Below, piece by piece: positions 37,948-48,695 of a DNA stretch of 64,000 nt. The notes under the pieces are model-generated. The model made no database searches, was not told the DNA's origin, and saw nothing but the letters and a program-made list of their open reading frames with translations. Every line of letters begins with the position of its first letter. The stretch's first letter is position 1. The DNA is from Monosporascus cannonballus (taxonomy: Eukaryota; Ascomycota; Sordariomycetes; Xylariales). The translations under genes and the position numbers were made by a program. The stretch lies in contig QJNS01000126.1 in assembly GCA_004154925.1 (NCBI GenBank), positions 124,001 to 188,000 of the forward strand, given 5' to 3'.

Positions 37948-38394
37948 AATAGAAATATAATAAAAATTGAAAGAATAAGAAAATTAATTACGTTTAGTAA
38001 TTTTAAAAGTATTTTAAATGATAATATTATATTATATCTTAACATTTTTTATGTTATATAAATAGTAAATATATATATTTATAATCGTAAAATTAAATTA
38101 ATATTAAATCTTAAATATTTTCCAGATTTAATTTTTTAAACGTATTTAATTCTATGTAATTTCCATTTAGATTTTAAAGTTAAAAGAAATCCAAATTACG
38201 TAATCAGCTTAGGTAGATCTTAACCGTTGCTAGATGTCTAAGTTGATTAGATCATACTATAATACTTTCGATAACTGCTTACAGATTAACTTTAAATTCT
38301 CATTCTGTGCCGATTTAAATGCCGCATATTAAATCCTGATTAAATTAGCCAAACGCATAAAAGTTACTTAAGCTTTAATGTTGTTAAATTATTA
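37948..38394. other. AT-rich sequence without a recognised feature
   Basis: Between the G3 3' LTR and the next LTR. Nothing coding and no repeat border could be read. Confidence 0.5.
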
Positions 38395-38399
38395 CTATT

Positions 38400-39221
38400 T
38401 GTAACTAACCTGTTATACATCTATCTGAAGATATGAGCAGTATTCGAAATAGGGTCTTAATTTGCAGATACTATTAAGGCGAGAAATAATTCAATGGTTT
38501 GTTCGTTAAAGAGATTATAAAGATTTTTTCCCCTAGTAAAAAATGGCTGCCTTTAGCTATAGACTTAAATTAATAGCTAAGAAGCGAAACAAAATAGATG
38601 CTATTTTACATAAAAGATTGATTCGTTATATACCTATTCCTTTTCAAGTAAGTGTGCTGTAGATTTATATGATTTATGTGATTTATATAATTTAAGACCA
38701 GATTACTTAAATCACCTTAGATCAATTAGATCACCTTAGAGGCCAAGCCTCCCTATCCGAAGTTTAGCCGTGACAGATCCGCGCTAGGCCTTAAAGGTAG
38801 ATCTTTTCGAAACAAGAATGTGACGGCTAGGGGGTTTAACCAACTATTAAACCTTAGTCGTACGGGTTTATATTGACAGGAGTATCGTAGGATTCTATAA
38901 TAATGGATATAATAAGATATTACGTTTCGTAATACCAAAGGTGCCTTGGGTAACGATATTATATTACAAACTGAAATTATTTAAACTATGGAAGTAATAA
39001 GCGTATATTTATATTAGTTCTTGGTATTACTGCTTATTTTTTCTTAATTGTGCTCAGCGAGTCCTTGTTAAGCAGTTGCTTAATGCTGATTACTCGTGTT
39101 CAGCAGATTCTTACTAAGCACCTGTTACGTGACCCGGAAGATGGTTCGTATTATTCTTATTGACCGTTTTCTGAAACCAGAGCCTATCAGGTCGTAACAA
39201 GAAACCTCTGTTTCTGTAACA
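38400..39221 (-). repeat. G1 solo LTR split by a G2 solo LTR
   Basis: Bases 38400-38818 align with the G1 LTR from TGTAACTAACC to TTTTCGAAACAAGAA. The last 22 bp (AGAAACCTCTGTTTCTGTAACA, in two blocks) resume at 39200-39221 after the G2 LTR. No internal G1 sequence follows on either side, so it is a solo LTR. Flanks CTATT and CTACG do not clearly repeat. Mutation is lighter than in copies A and B. Confidence 0.8.
38819..39199 (-). repeat. G2-type solo LTR inserted in a G1 LTR
   Basis: The reverse complement runs from TGTTACGACCTGATAG to CCCCCTAGCCGTCACA, the unmutated form of the G2 LTR ends, and includes TACCCAAGGCACCTTTGG and CCCGTACGACTAAGG. Flanking AGAA is repeated (38815-38818 and 39200-39203). 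Its U3 tandem region differs from the 35-bp units of the full G2: here the units contain GTGCTCAGCGAGTCCTTG and GTGTTCAGCAGATTC. Confidence 0.85.
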
Positions 39222-39459
39222 CTACGTCGTTCGGCTTTATTTTACTTTAATATTTATTATCAAAATTAAATATATGCTAGATTTTTACGGTCCTTTTTTT
39301 CATTTAATACTTATTTAAAACCTATTGGTTTCAGCCGGCTCTTGTTTTTTTTAAGTTACGGTTTACAAATTCTAATAATAAAACGTTTCGAAAAAGTAAA
39401 TTTTAAGCGTTTAATAAATAAGACAATTATTATACGTTTACGAATATGCCTTATTTAAA

Positions 39460-39830
39460 AAAAGAAGCTAAGCAGCTTTTACATTAAACTCGAAAAAGGC
39501 CAACATCGTTTTATAATATTTAATATTTTTGTTTAAATCCGATTCTGGCAATTGGTATTCGTAAAGTTTAAAAGGCGGATCTTTGGTATTATAGAAATAA
39601 GTTAAATTTAGTATTTGCGAAAGCTTATTATTTTTTAAAAAAACATCGGCATATTCGACCATAACGCCTTTTAAGCTTAAACGGCCAAAATATTACGGAT
39701 AAGAGTTTGATAATATGGCCGTAATTATAACTCTGGCCCCGAGCTTTTAGGAATATAGTGTTACCGCCTTGTTCCCCGTAACGTTTTCCAACATGTACGA
39801 GTACATAAGCAGCTGTAAGCACCAGGATGA
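39460..39830 (-). pseudogene. Gypsy pol relic, start of RT
   Basis: Two overlapping minus-strand open frames (39822-39628 and 39662-39468) join through one frameshift. The second contains EYADVFLKNNKLSQ, then PPFKLYEYQLPESDL and YYKTMLAFFEF. These follow the spacing of the protease-RT junction of fungal gypsy elements (DVF..., PPF.PLY.LS..EL, Y....LA.GFI). The relic breaks off at 39460 and its LTRs are not seen. Assignment is by pattern only. Confidence 0.4.
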
Positions 39831-40102
39831 TTGTCTAGAATTGTGATCATTCCGCCGATCTTTTGCCCTGGTGGCGTAGCGGTATGTTGCAGCCGTAACA
39901 TATAGCTAGATTTGATACGTTAGGATGCTTTTAAGGGATTAAGCAGACTTTTGGTTAACCAACGACAAAGTCGCCATTGGCCGACCCCAGGGCCTATTTG
40001 TTATCTTAGAACGTACTTGTCAGGATCAACAAGATACTGGTCTAACCGTTGTGGTTCGCTGAAGCTCGATCAACCACTTGATTTTTCGATAAGGAAGGGT
40101 AT

Positions 40103-40507
40103 TGTTACGGAACTCCAGTCGGACCCGATCTGGAGACCAAGCCTCAAAAAGCTAGAACCACCTCTCGTCCTTGTCACGTGATCAGATTGATCTACTTGAT
40201 CTAATATATCACTCAGAACACTGTGATCTAAGGGATCTAACAGATCCAGTAGACCAACCTAAAAACCCAAGGAATGGAGGGAAAGAATATAAGACTACAG
40301 GTTTTCTATATAGATAGTCACTTGTTTAGCTCTTGCCCATTAGTTATCAATCTAAGTCCATAAGTTTCCCTCTTATGGAAAGAGTCCGCAAATCTCTTTA
40401 ACGAACAGATTTCTAGATTATTCCTCGTTCTGTTGTTACCTGCAAATCAAGACCCCATTTCGGATATTGCTCATACCACCAGGTCGGTGTATGACAGGCT
40501 CGTTACA
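40103..40507 (+). repeat. G1-type solo LTR, nearly unmutated, with target duplication
   Basis: The sequence runs from TGTTACGGAACTCC to GACAGGCTCGTTACA, the terminal blocks of the G1 LTR read in the opposite sense to copies A and B. It contains ACCTGCAAATCAAGACCCCA and TTTCGGATATTGCTCATACC, the unmutated versions of blocks that are TA-rich in other copies. A perfect 5-bp duplication GGTAT lies at 40098-40102 and 40508-40512. Length 405 bp. The U3 part is diverged from copy A. Confidence 0.88.
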
Positions 40508-40512
40508 GGTAT

Positions 40513-41363
40513 GCAGCTAAAGGGACTTTTCAAGCATACCAATCTAAAGCCCTATAATATGTTTTAAGCGATTACTAGCTGTCTTGATATTATTAAACTC
40601 GTCAATAGATAGACTTAATCTAAGCAACCTCTTACAATGCTCCGTTATACTTAATGTGTTAGATGTGATACGGTAACCTGATGGCTAATATTAATTGGTC
40701 CGAAACGTAACGTCGTAGGAATAAGCTAAACCAAAATTGTGTTAGTAGGTTTTCCCGCCCACTTCAAATAGATATACTCTATAGGGTGAGTATCAGCCGG
40801 TCCGTATTTAAATTTAACTATACGGGCGCAATTCACCATTTTAAAAACGGTATTCAACCGTTTTATCTGAATGTTATAATTATATCTCGTTATTAATAAT
40901 CGGATATTTTATTATAAGTTATATTAAGTCCAAATTAAAAAAAATTTATATAATAACATTAATATTTAATTACTTACATTTTATTATATAACTTTAATTT
41001 CCTTTAAATTTAACGTTTTATGAAATAGCGGTTATGAAAATGACCTTATTTAATAATACCGTCCAATTTTTATGGGGGCGAGGGTCACGTGAGGAAGCTC
41101 ATTTTGTAGGTTACGCGTGGCATGGAGGACGCCATTTTTGGATCTTAAAACCTCCAGTCTTAGAGGCTGCTATACCAAGTAGGCATCATTTATATGCACA
41201 ATTATTATTATTACACGTGCTTAGTGCTGGTTCGCGAGAGACGGCACTCAATTCCCTTTGCCTTCTCATTGAACTAACATCGCGTGGTGAACTCACTGCG
41301 CAACATTCGAAGCGTTCCCTCATCGAGCCGCTCGTTTTCCACTTCGATCTATCGTCTACTGCA
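40513..41363. other. Intergenic, with an AT-rich stretch next to the gene island
   Basis: Normal composition to about 40840, then AT-rich to about 41060 without a recognised element. A small inverted repeat AAAACGGT/ACCGTTTT lies near 40845-40865. This is the upstream region of the hydrolase gene. An open frame in phase with that gene reaches back to an ATG at 41034. Confidence 0.5.
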
Positions 41364-42334
41364 ATGAAATTCCATCGCGTTAATAGCGAAGTGGTCGAGC
41401 TGCACAATGACGGTGGCGACGGCACTTCGATCTCTAGCAACAAGGCACAAACACAAGGTCTTCTCAAGGTGCTCCAGGACAATCCACCAGATTCGTCAGA
41501 CCCATTGAGGCGTGCCCTGCCATTCCAACCACGATCTTACCGCGACTTCATGCTGTTCGAAAGACATTACTACGACGCAGCAGCGGGAATGACCCAGTTG
41601 TACCGGCCGGCCATCGCTAACATAGTCAACATTGCCTTTGGTCTGACGGGCGTGGATTTCCCGTTCTTCAAGCCACACGCGCTGTGGTACGAGCAGCCCA
41701 TCTTCTACCAGTCCAACCACCTAGCGTTCTATGCGGACCGTGCTCCGGTGCACTACCCGAATTACTGTGAGTACCTGGACGCCGAACTCGAGCTGGGCGC
41801 GGTACTAGGAAAGCCCCTGTTCAACGCTACGCCGGAGGAGGCCACTGCTGCCATCGCAGGATTCTGCGTCTTCAACGACTTCTCGTCGCGCAATGTGCAG
41901 ATGGCCGAGATGCGCTGGTGGGTCGCTTCTGATGGTAATTGTAATTGACGTGATTAGTTTAAATTCTGATTTGAAAATCTGGTAGCGGTTTCGGACCTCA
42001 GCATTCGAAGTCCTTCGCGAACAGTATTTCGTCGGCGGTCGCCTCCGCGGACGAGATCCTGCCTCGCATCGACAACCTCACGGGACGAGTCATTATAAAT
42101 GAGAAGACCGTGTCGGAGTGTAAGACCGGCAAGTGGCAGTTCACTATGGGAGAGGCTATCGCGCATGTATCGAAAGGGACCCGCTTGTATCCCGGAGAGT
42201 TCTTCGGCTCTGGGACTTTCCCTGGCGGCGCCGGAGTCGAGCGTGCAAGATTCCAAGTACGGATTGGGGACGTGGTCAGACTCGAGATCGATGGGATAGG
42301 TTCGGTCACGAATGAGATCATAGCTGGGGGCTGA
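41364..42334 (+). CDS. Fumarylacetoacetate hydrolase family protein (2 exons)
   Basis: Exons 41364-41917 and 41986-42334; the intron is 41918-41985 (GTGGGT...GGTAG). The product is 300 aa. It belongs to the FAH superfamily, metal-dependent hydrolases or decarboxylases that cleave C-C bonds in beta-diketo acids. The catalytic domain starts near residue 55 (FQPRSYRDFMLFERHYYDAA). The metal ligands are visible as E141-x-E143 (DAELELGAVLG) and D172 (FNDFSSRNVQ), with GFGPQHSKSFANS across the splice and GSGTFPGGAGVER near the C-terminus. I chose ATG 41364 (MKFHRVNSEVVEL) because related proteins begin just so. An in-phase ATG at 41034 would add 110 residues, partly from AT-rich sequence and without similarity. 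Which acid is the substrate cannot be told. No disabling mutation is seen. Confidence 0.88.
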
Positions 42335-43093
42335 CCTCGCACTTCTGGCGCTGTATACATAGTCACAAACGGCACTACATAATGATGTTGTTACACTTAA
42401 CCAGTTTGACTTTAAAGAGCTTGTTACCTGTTATTCCCTCAAATTCTATAATATCAGACAACTTGTTCCTACTTCGAACCTACATTTTAGTTAAGGTATT
42501 TGTTGTGTTCCCGAGGGTATAAGTCCGCTAAATCCACTTCTTAGTCGATCAACTTTCAGTATCTCAAGCTAAAAATAGGACGGGAAGCTTAATTGGCTAA
42601 CTTCTTATTTGTCTTTATTCTCCGTACATCAAACTGTATCGAGAATATTATGCATTCTACCAGGTTCGAGATGAGCGCCCAGCGGTCTCGGACAACTCAT
42701 GAACATTTTCATTCTGGTCCTCATGCTGGTATTACTGTCGGGTTGAGCTTCTGCCTCCAACCTCTCAATACACGATGTGTGCTCACTGGTGCAACTGTGG
42801 TGAAACAAGTTGATATTAAGTTTGTGCGTGGTTACCGTTGGCCATAACTGCGGACTAAGAGCCAATGCCAACTCTAATGTAAGGCTTGAGATGCTAGCTC
42901 ATTTGACTCACTGGCGCCGGAAATAGCTTCAAAATGTCTATATAATATGAGCTAGGCTTCTCTCCCAGTTCTTCGTCGCGGATTTATCTAGTCCTCTCAT
43001 CTATACTGGACCTCCGCACTTGACAAATAACTCCTTTTTTCTTGACTCATTCATTACTCCACTCTCAAACACATTTGCTTCATCACCGCCACC
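42335..43093. promoter_or_regulatory. Intergenic region and promoter of the secreted-protein gene
   Basis: No gene is seen in 42335-42930. A TATA-like TATATAA at 42939-42945 lies about 150 bp before the ATG. It is followed by a CT-rich stretch (about 42960-43080) typical of fungal leaders, and a strong start context CACCGCCACCATG. Confidence 0.5.
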
Positions 43094-43716
43094 ATGAGGC
43101 TGTTACTTGTTCTCGCGCTTGGGCTGTTTGCCTTGCCGCTAGCCCACGCGTGTTCTGGTGGTTTTGAGAGCACATGCGCTGTAGGTTATCCCGGGTTGAA
43201 AGGATAAATCTGTCCACAACTAGAATTCTATTCTACCATAGATTGCGTCCTAGGCTAACATAACTGTGCCTAGTACACGATCAAAACGGACATCGACTGC
43301 ACGGCCCTAGTAGTAAGGGCCGACTGCGACACCACTGATTTCGAACACCGCACGACGGAGCTCGACCTCAAATACTGCATCGCGAATTCCGACGGGCAGC
43401 TCGTCGCCCAGAAAGAGTAAGCCCAGTCCGTAACCCGCCCTTAACAGGAATAAGTCGACTAACGTTGTGGGGTATAGTGGCTTTTTTACCACGAGCTGCA
43501 TCGAGTGGACGACCGATGGCATAGATATAGGGGCAATGTGCCTAGGTGAGGACGGCAATGGCTGGAAATCAACCGTTCGTCTTAGTAAGTGCTGCTCCTT
43601 TTTCTCACCACGTATCCAGATACGTGGTCTAACAATATTTTCTAGACGATTTCCTTTGTAACGACCACGGCTGGGTTTCGTGCTTCGACCGGCGCGGCGA
43701 GAAGACTTGGAATTAG
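43094..43716 (+). CDS. Small secreted cysteine-rich protein (4 exons), candidate effector-like
   Basis: Exons 43094-43180, 43274-43416, 43478-43584 and 43646-43716 give 135 aa. Residues 1-19 (MRLLLVLALGLFALPLAHA) are a classic signal peptide with an AxA cleavage site before Cys20. The mature part has about 116 residues with nine Cys (20, 28, 38, 47, 64, 84, 98, 117, 125). All three introns have good signals: GTAGGT...GCTAAC...CCTAG (93 bp), GTAAGC...ACTAAC...TATAG (61 bp) and GTAAGT...TCTAAC...TCTAG (61 bp). The frame is open throughout with this model; the stops TAA 43256 and TAG 43271 fall inside intron 1. I do not recognise the family. A small size, odd cysteine number and position beside RIP-mutated repeats are what fungal effectors often show, but that is inference. 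It was missed as a long ORF because of its short exons. Confidence 0.75.
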
Positions 43717-44670
43717 AAGCTGCCGCCGCTGGCAGAAAGGTCATGGATGATTTCTGACCGTTTATCAAATGCGTCTTGTGGTTCACTTGGTTCTGGAGCG
43801 AGTTTTGATACATCACTGTATCCTATGTAACACTCGAAGGTTGACAATGTCTGGCTACACGAAGTAGGCTACCCATATACCCCTAGCTAAGGTAGAAAAC
43901 TGGAATATGTATGGTGGATGGTAGAACTACTGAGCCTACTCGTGTTAGCAAGTCTTGGAATTATGGGACGCCACTCTTTACTTTTGATAAATTACGAGAC
44001 GACGCGGTCGATATAGCGAACCACTCGTAGGTGCTTAAGGCATGTCCGCACAACCTGGTTCTTTCTGTAATTGACTATTCTTGCCCTAGAAGTTCCATAG
44101 GTGATACACTACATAAGTGCAAGAGTCACAGACGGGGACGTATAGTAGCTGTTACTCAGCACTGGAAAAAGCATCGAGACAAGAACGAGGAGCAGTAGCA
44201 CGTTAAAGGTTAACCCGAATCGGAAGTATGCCCCATAAAACGCCAAAATCGTATAATATGATTTGTTAGTTGGCACCAACTTTGAGAAGCATGAACCAGA
44301 CCTGCTACTGCTGTGCATAATTGGCAACCGAGGACTGTAATGGTACTTGAGACTGAACACCTTTGGCCAACCATGAGGCTCCCGGAAGGCAATCTCAAGT
44401 CCCCACTTTATTAGCTCAGACTTAGTGCGATGTCCCGCTACCCCAACCCTGCCTAGGTAGGGTACCTAGACCCATCTGGATCCATGGATGCCCCAAATTA
44501 CCGGAATATCTCTTATCCGTCTACAATCTTAACGATAAGAATTTGGTATTGCTGATAACCAAAAAAAATTCCCTGGTCGCCAATAGCCCACTTCAACTGC
44601 AGAGCCGGATGATTTCCAGTTCAACCTACCTAATCACGATCTACATTGGCATTAACCTTGACCAGCCACA
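43717..44670. other. Intergenic region before the helicase gene
   Basis: Normal composition. Only chance open frames were seen on either strand. The last 200 bp serve as the upstream region of the helicase gene; no TATA box is obvious. Confidence 0.5.
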
Positions 44671-46739
44671 ATGGATTCTGCCAGGGTCGGCAAGAAGAGA
44701 AAGTTGAAGGACGTCAATGGCGTCAAGAGTTCGAGTTCGAAGCCTGCGAAACATTCCGCGACAGCATCGAAGTCGAAAAAGTTGAAGCGAGCTGAGCGCG
44801 AGATAGCCCCCGAATCCTCTAGCGAAGAAGACGAGGTCCCTGGACAGGACGAAGAAGAGAACGACAAACCTGAGGACGACGATACACCTAGCAGCGATGC
44901 GGCTGGCAGCGATAATGACGACGCCAATGACTCGTCCGAGCTGAACAAGAGAGTAGCAGCAGCAGAAGCTGAGAATAAGAGTGGGGACGACAGAGACACT
45001 GATTTGCCAGACGGCGCGAATCTCTCATTACCACCGACGACAGGAACGGACGCGCAAAAGTTTTCTGACTTGAATCTGTCTGAGAAGACTGTCAAGGCTA
45101 TCCAGGGCATGGGATTCGAAAACATGACCGAAATTCAGCGCAGATCCATCCCTCCGCTATTGGCAGGAAAGGACTTGCTAGGAGCGGCGAAGACAGGGTC
45201 TGGAAAGACACTGGCCTTCCTCATTCCCGCCGTCGAAATGCTCAGTGCGCTCCGCTTCAAACGTTAGTACTTCTTTCCAAGCGACTCCTTGGCATCTACG
45301 CCGAGTTCGGGAGTCCGGCCACTAACTTTGCATCTAGCCCGCAATGGCACCGGCGTAATCATCGTGTCGCCCACTCGCGAACTGGCGCTCCAGATATTTG
45401 GGGTCGCGAAAGAGCTCATGGAACGTATGTACAGGGCCCTCTCAAAACTAGTTTATTATTATTAACCTGGATCCTAGACCATAGCCAAACGTACGGTATC
45501 GTCATCGGCGGTGCGAACCGACGCGCCGAAGCGGATAAATTGTCTAAGGGCGTAAATCTATTAGTGGCCACCCCCGGTAGACTACTCGATCACCTAAAGA
45601 ATACTCCTTTCGTTTTCAAGAACTTACGGGTGAGAATAAGGCGATCCAACTGCGCCACGCAGTTTAAGTGAAGATCTTATCGCTGACTTGAAATGTAGAC
45701 TCTCATTATTGATGAGGCGGACCGTATCCTTGAGGTAGGATTCGAGGACGAAATGAGGGCTATCATCAAAATCCTTCCTTCGGAACAGCGACAGACCATG
45801 TTGTTCTCCGCTACCCAAACAACAAAGGTCGAGGACCTTGCCCGAATATCCCTTCGACCAGGCCCACTCTACATCAATGTCGATGAACAAAAGGCTCACA
45901 GCACGGTCGAGGGCCTTGAGCAAGGCTACGTTATCTGCGAAGCCGACAAGCGTTTCTTACTACTCTTCTCCTTTTTGAAACGACATAATGATAAGAAGAT
46001 CATCGTGTTCTTGAGCAGTTGTGCGTCAGTCAAATACTACGCAGAACTGCTGAACTACATCGACCTCCCGTGTCTCGACCTCCACGGGAAGCAGAAGCAG
46101 GAGAAGCGCACGAGGACTTTCTTCGAATTTTCGAACGCGCAGCGTGGCACGCTTATATGCACTGATGTAGCCGCTCGTGGCTTAGATGTGGGTTTTTGGA
46201 CGCCGTTAAATCCTTTGGTTGCTTGCTAACTAACCGCCCCCCAGATCCCTGCTGTCGATTGGATCATCCAATTCGATCCACCTGATGACCCTCGCGATTA
46301 TATTCACCGCGTTGGTCGAACAGCACGTGGTATCAACTCCAAGGGACGCAGTCTCCTCTTCCTGCAACCTAATGAGCTTTCGTTCTTATCACACTTAAAA
46401 CAGGCTCGGGTGCCTCTGGTTGAATACCAATTTCCAGCGAAGAAGGTTCTCAATGTTCAGTCTCAGCTTGAAAAGCTTATCTCGCAGAATTACTATCTCA
46501 ACAAGAGCGCCAAGGAGGGATACCGAAGTTACCTCCATGCCTATGCGAGTCACAGTCTGCGTACTGTATTCGACGTCCACTCGCTGGACTTGGCGAAGGT
46601 GGCCAAGAGCTTCGGATTCACCACTCCACCGCGCATTGATTTGACGCTGGGTGCGAGTATGTCTAGAGACAAACAGGTCCAGGGAAGAAGGGCGTATGGC
46701 AGTCAACCGAGACAGGGCCAGAAGTTCAACAGGCGATGA
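44671..46739 (+). CDS. HAS1: DEAD-box ATP-dependent RNA helicase, HAS1 type (5 exons)
   Basis: Exons 44671-45262, 45338-45424, 45478-45629, 45699-46187 and 46245-46739 give 604 aa, the usual length of HAS1. Introns are 53-75 bp with branch points CTAAC or CTGAC. Residues 1-125 are Lys-, Ser- and acid-rich, as expected of a nucleolar protein. The Q motif (FSDLNL...TEIQ) lies at 131-156 and Walker [11 protein letters not shown] at 171-180. These are followed by [42 protein letters not shown] and HRVGRTARG, and a HAS1-like C-terminus ([21 protein letters not shown], then [15 protein letters not shown]). HAS1 helps release snoRNAs and mature pre-rRNA for 40S and 60S subunits. All helicase motifs are intact. 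Confidence 0.95.
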
Positions 46740-47122
46740 ATAGGATGGGGAGAAACCCACCCCCATGCCGCCATGCCTTCGCATTGTTAATGATATACCA
46801 CCGTTAGTCATGCGTTTAGGAGTTTGAGGGAACGAAAGTTGTACTGTAAAGTAGAATCTAATTAAGCAATAGATCTAGGGCCGACCAAGTGCCCAAGGTA
46901 GATTCGAGAGAGTTCTGTTCTTACCTTCTTACAAGTTGATTGTTTGCGCAACTCCCCACTTAGGCATGTGTACTTAGTAGGCTAAGAGGCCATCCCAGGG
47001 GACATCATGGCTTGGTTCCATAAAATATCTACCTCATCTGTATCACTTTACTGAGGGCGCATGTAGAGAGATTTTGTCAAAGGCGCGATAGTCGTCCGTA
47101 TTCACTTGCGGGCTAATGCCTT
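46740..47122. other. Helicase 3' flank up to the Harbinger insertion
   Basis: Downstream region with normal composition and no gene recognised. It ends at the TTA (47123-47125) duplicated by the transposon. Confidence 0.5.
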
Positions 47123-48489
47123 TTAGGGTGTGTTCGGTGTCGCGGCAGATGAAGGGAAAAGTGACATTTTCGCCCCACCTATTTTGCCCAGGGATCCATG
47201 TTTTTCGCCCAATGTACCCCCTAGCGCTCTAAAGCTGCTTACGAAAGCAACCCCTTTCGGCTATTAGCCTTTAACGTCTTCGATATTCGGTTATAGCTGT
47301 TATTATTATTACCTGAATCTCAAAACGGCTTTATCAGTATATCGTCTTAATGCTTTGTTAAAAAGCTAGGAAAATAGCTAGGTTTGGGAATCACCGTCAT
47401 AGGGTGATAATGGCTTCCCTGCTATAACGAACTCAGAATTCTCTATTACGCGAATTTAACGTTCCGTCGCTAAATATACGAAAGTTTTTTTGCAGTAATA
47501 CAAACGGTACAGTTATTAGGTACGGGAATTATGCAAAAAGTTAATTACGACCTAACGGTAATAAATATTATTAACTTATTCCCAAACTTTTCGCGTAACT
47601 TTAAGAAACGTTAGAATATAAAATGGCCATGGAAAATCATTAACGCTTTTATAATTTTTTTTCTCAAACGTTCGCTTTAAAGATATTTTGACGAACGAAA
47701 TACTAAACTTTAAGCAGAGTCGAGAATCTTTATAGATTAGGTAGAATTCGGGAAAAATTAAATAAATGTAACCTGTTCGTTTTTAATTCAAACTTTAATA
47801 ATATTACGGTAAATAGAAAATATAATTACAAAAAAAAATTTAACGTATTTATAAAGCTGCGATATATGTATGTAACAGAGAACAGGCTTTACTTCGATAA
47901 AGCTATAAAGACTTTTCGCGTTAACAATAATTTTTGAAAACGGTGGCATTTATTCGACGGAGGGCTATAAGGCGTAGCGCTAACAATTTTTTCTAAAGGT
48001 GGACAGCTCTCAATTTTTATTCGCCCATACTAACTAATCAACTTCGGCAGAAAAAGCTACCTTTAGCTACATCTTATCTTGCGTTATGATATAAGTACCA
48101 ACACCGGTCGTTATTATAAATCGTTACATTACATTCCGTATAACGAGACGTTATTTATTAAGTTCATTGTCAATTTATAATATTATTACCTATAATCTGA
48201 AGCCTTAATCGCCGCGTATTACGATAAAAATATCTTAAACAAATTTAATACCTTAAAGCGGACTTCTTTAACACTTTATAGTGCTAATTTATAGGGATTT
48301 CTATATTACTAGTACGGAAGAAGCTTCTCGAAGTTTTCTAGCGACGGTTAAAAAGTGACCCGAAATGTCGAATATTTTTATTAACAAGTGCTCTTCGAAA
48401 AAACGTAACGTTTTCGTAAGTTTTTCATAATAGATTTTTTCTATTTTTATAAAAAAAGTAATTATTAACGATAACGTAAAGCAAAAAAT

Positions 48490-48695
48490 TGTGAGAATAC
48501 AGCCCCTATGAGAATAAGGCTGGTAGCCGACCAGCTACCGATCAGCCACCGACCTACTTACTAATATAAATCCACCATCTGGCAGCTAATAGGAAACGCC
48601 AGATAAAAGTAACCTAATATATTTATTTTTTGGAATCTGCTTTACGACTGGTTGGAGATTATCTTACCCAGCTTACAGTTATCTATTATCTTATA
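48490..48695 (+). repeat. G5 5' LTR
   Basis: Starts TGTGAGAATACAGCCCC and ends TTATCTTATA. It contains GGTAGCCGACCAGCTACCGA and AATCCACCATCTGGCAGCTA unmutated, while the interior of the element is almost pure TA. Confidence 0.9.

Noticed and set aside
39863..39935. tRNA-like stretch (TGGCGTAGCGGTA resembling an A box, TATGTT/AACATA hairpin)
   Set aside because: No matching acceptor stem and only a poor B-box candidate (AGATTTGATAC); at best a decayed tRNA-derived fragment.
41186..42375. Minus-strand open frames across the hydrolase gene
   Set aside because: Opposite-strand shadows of a well supported gene with catalytic residues and a clean intron.
43178..43275. Model of the secreted protein as a pseudogene with two stops
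   Set aside because: Using the acceptor at 43273 with its CTAAC branch point removes both stops and keeps phase, so no damage needs to be assumed.
43307..43816. Minus-strand open frame of 169 codons
   Set aside because: Overlaps the spliced secreted-protein gene on the plus strand and has no motif or start context.
44652..46811. Minus-strand frames over the helicase
   Set aside because: Shadows of the HAS1-type exons.
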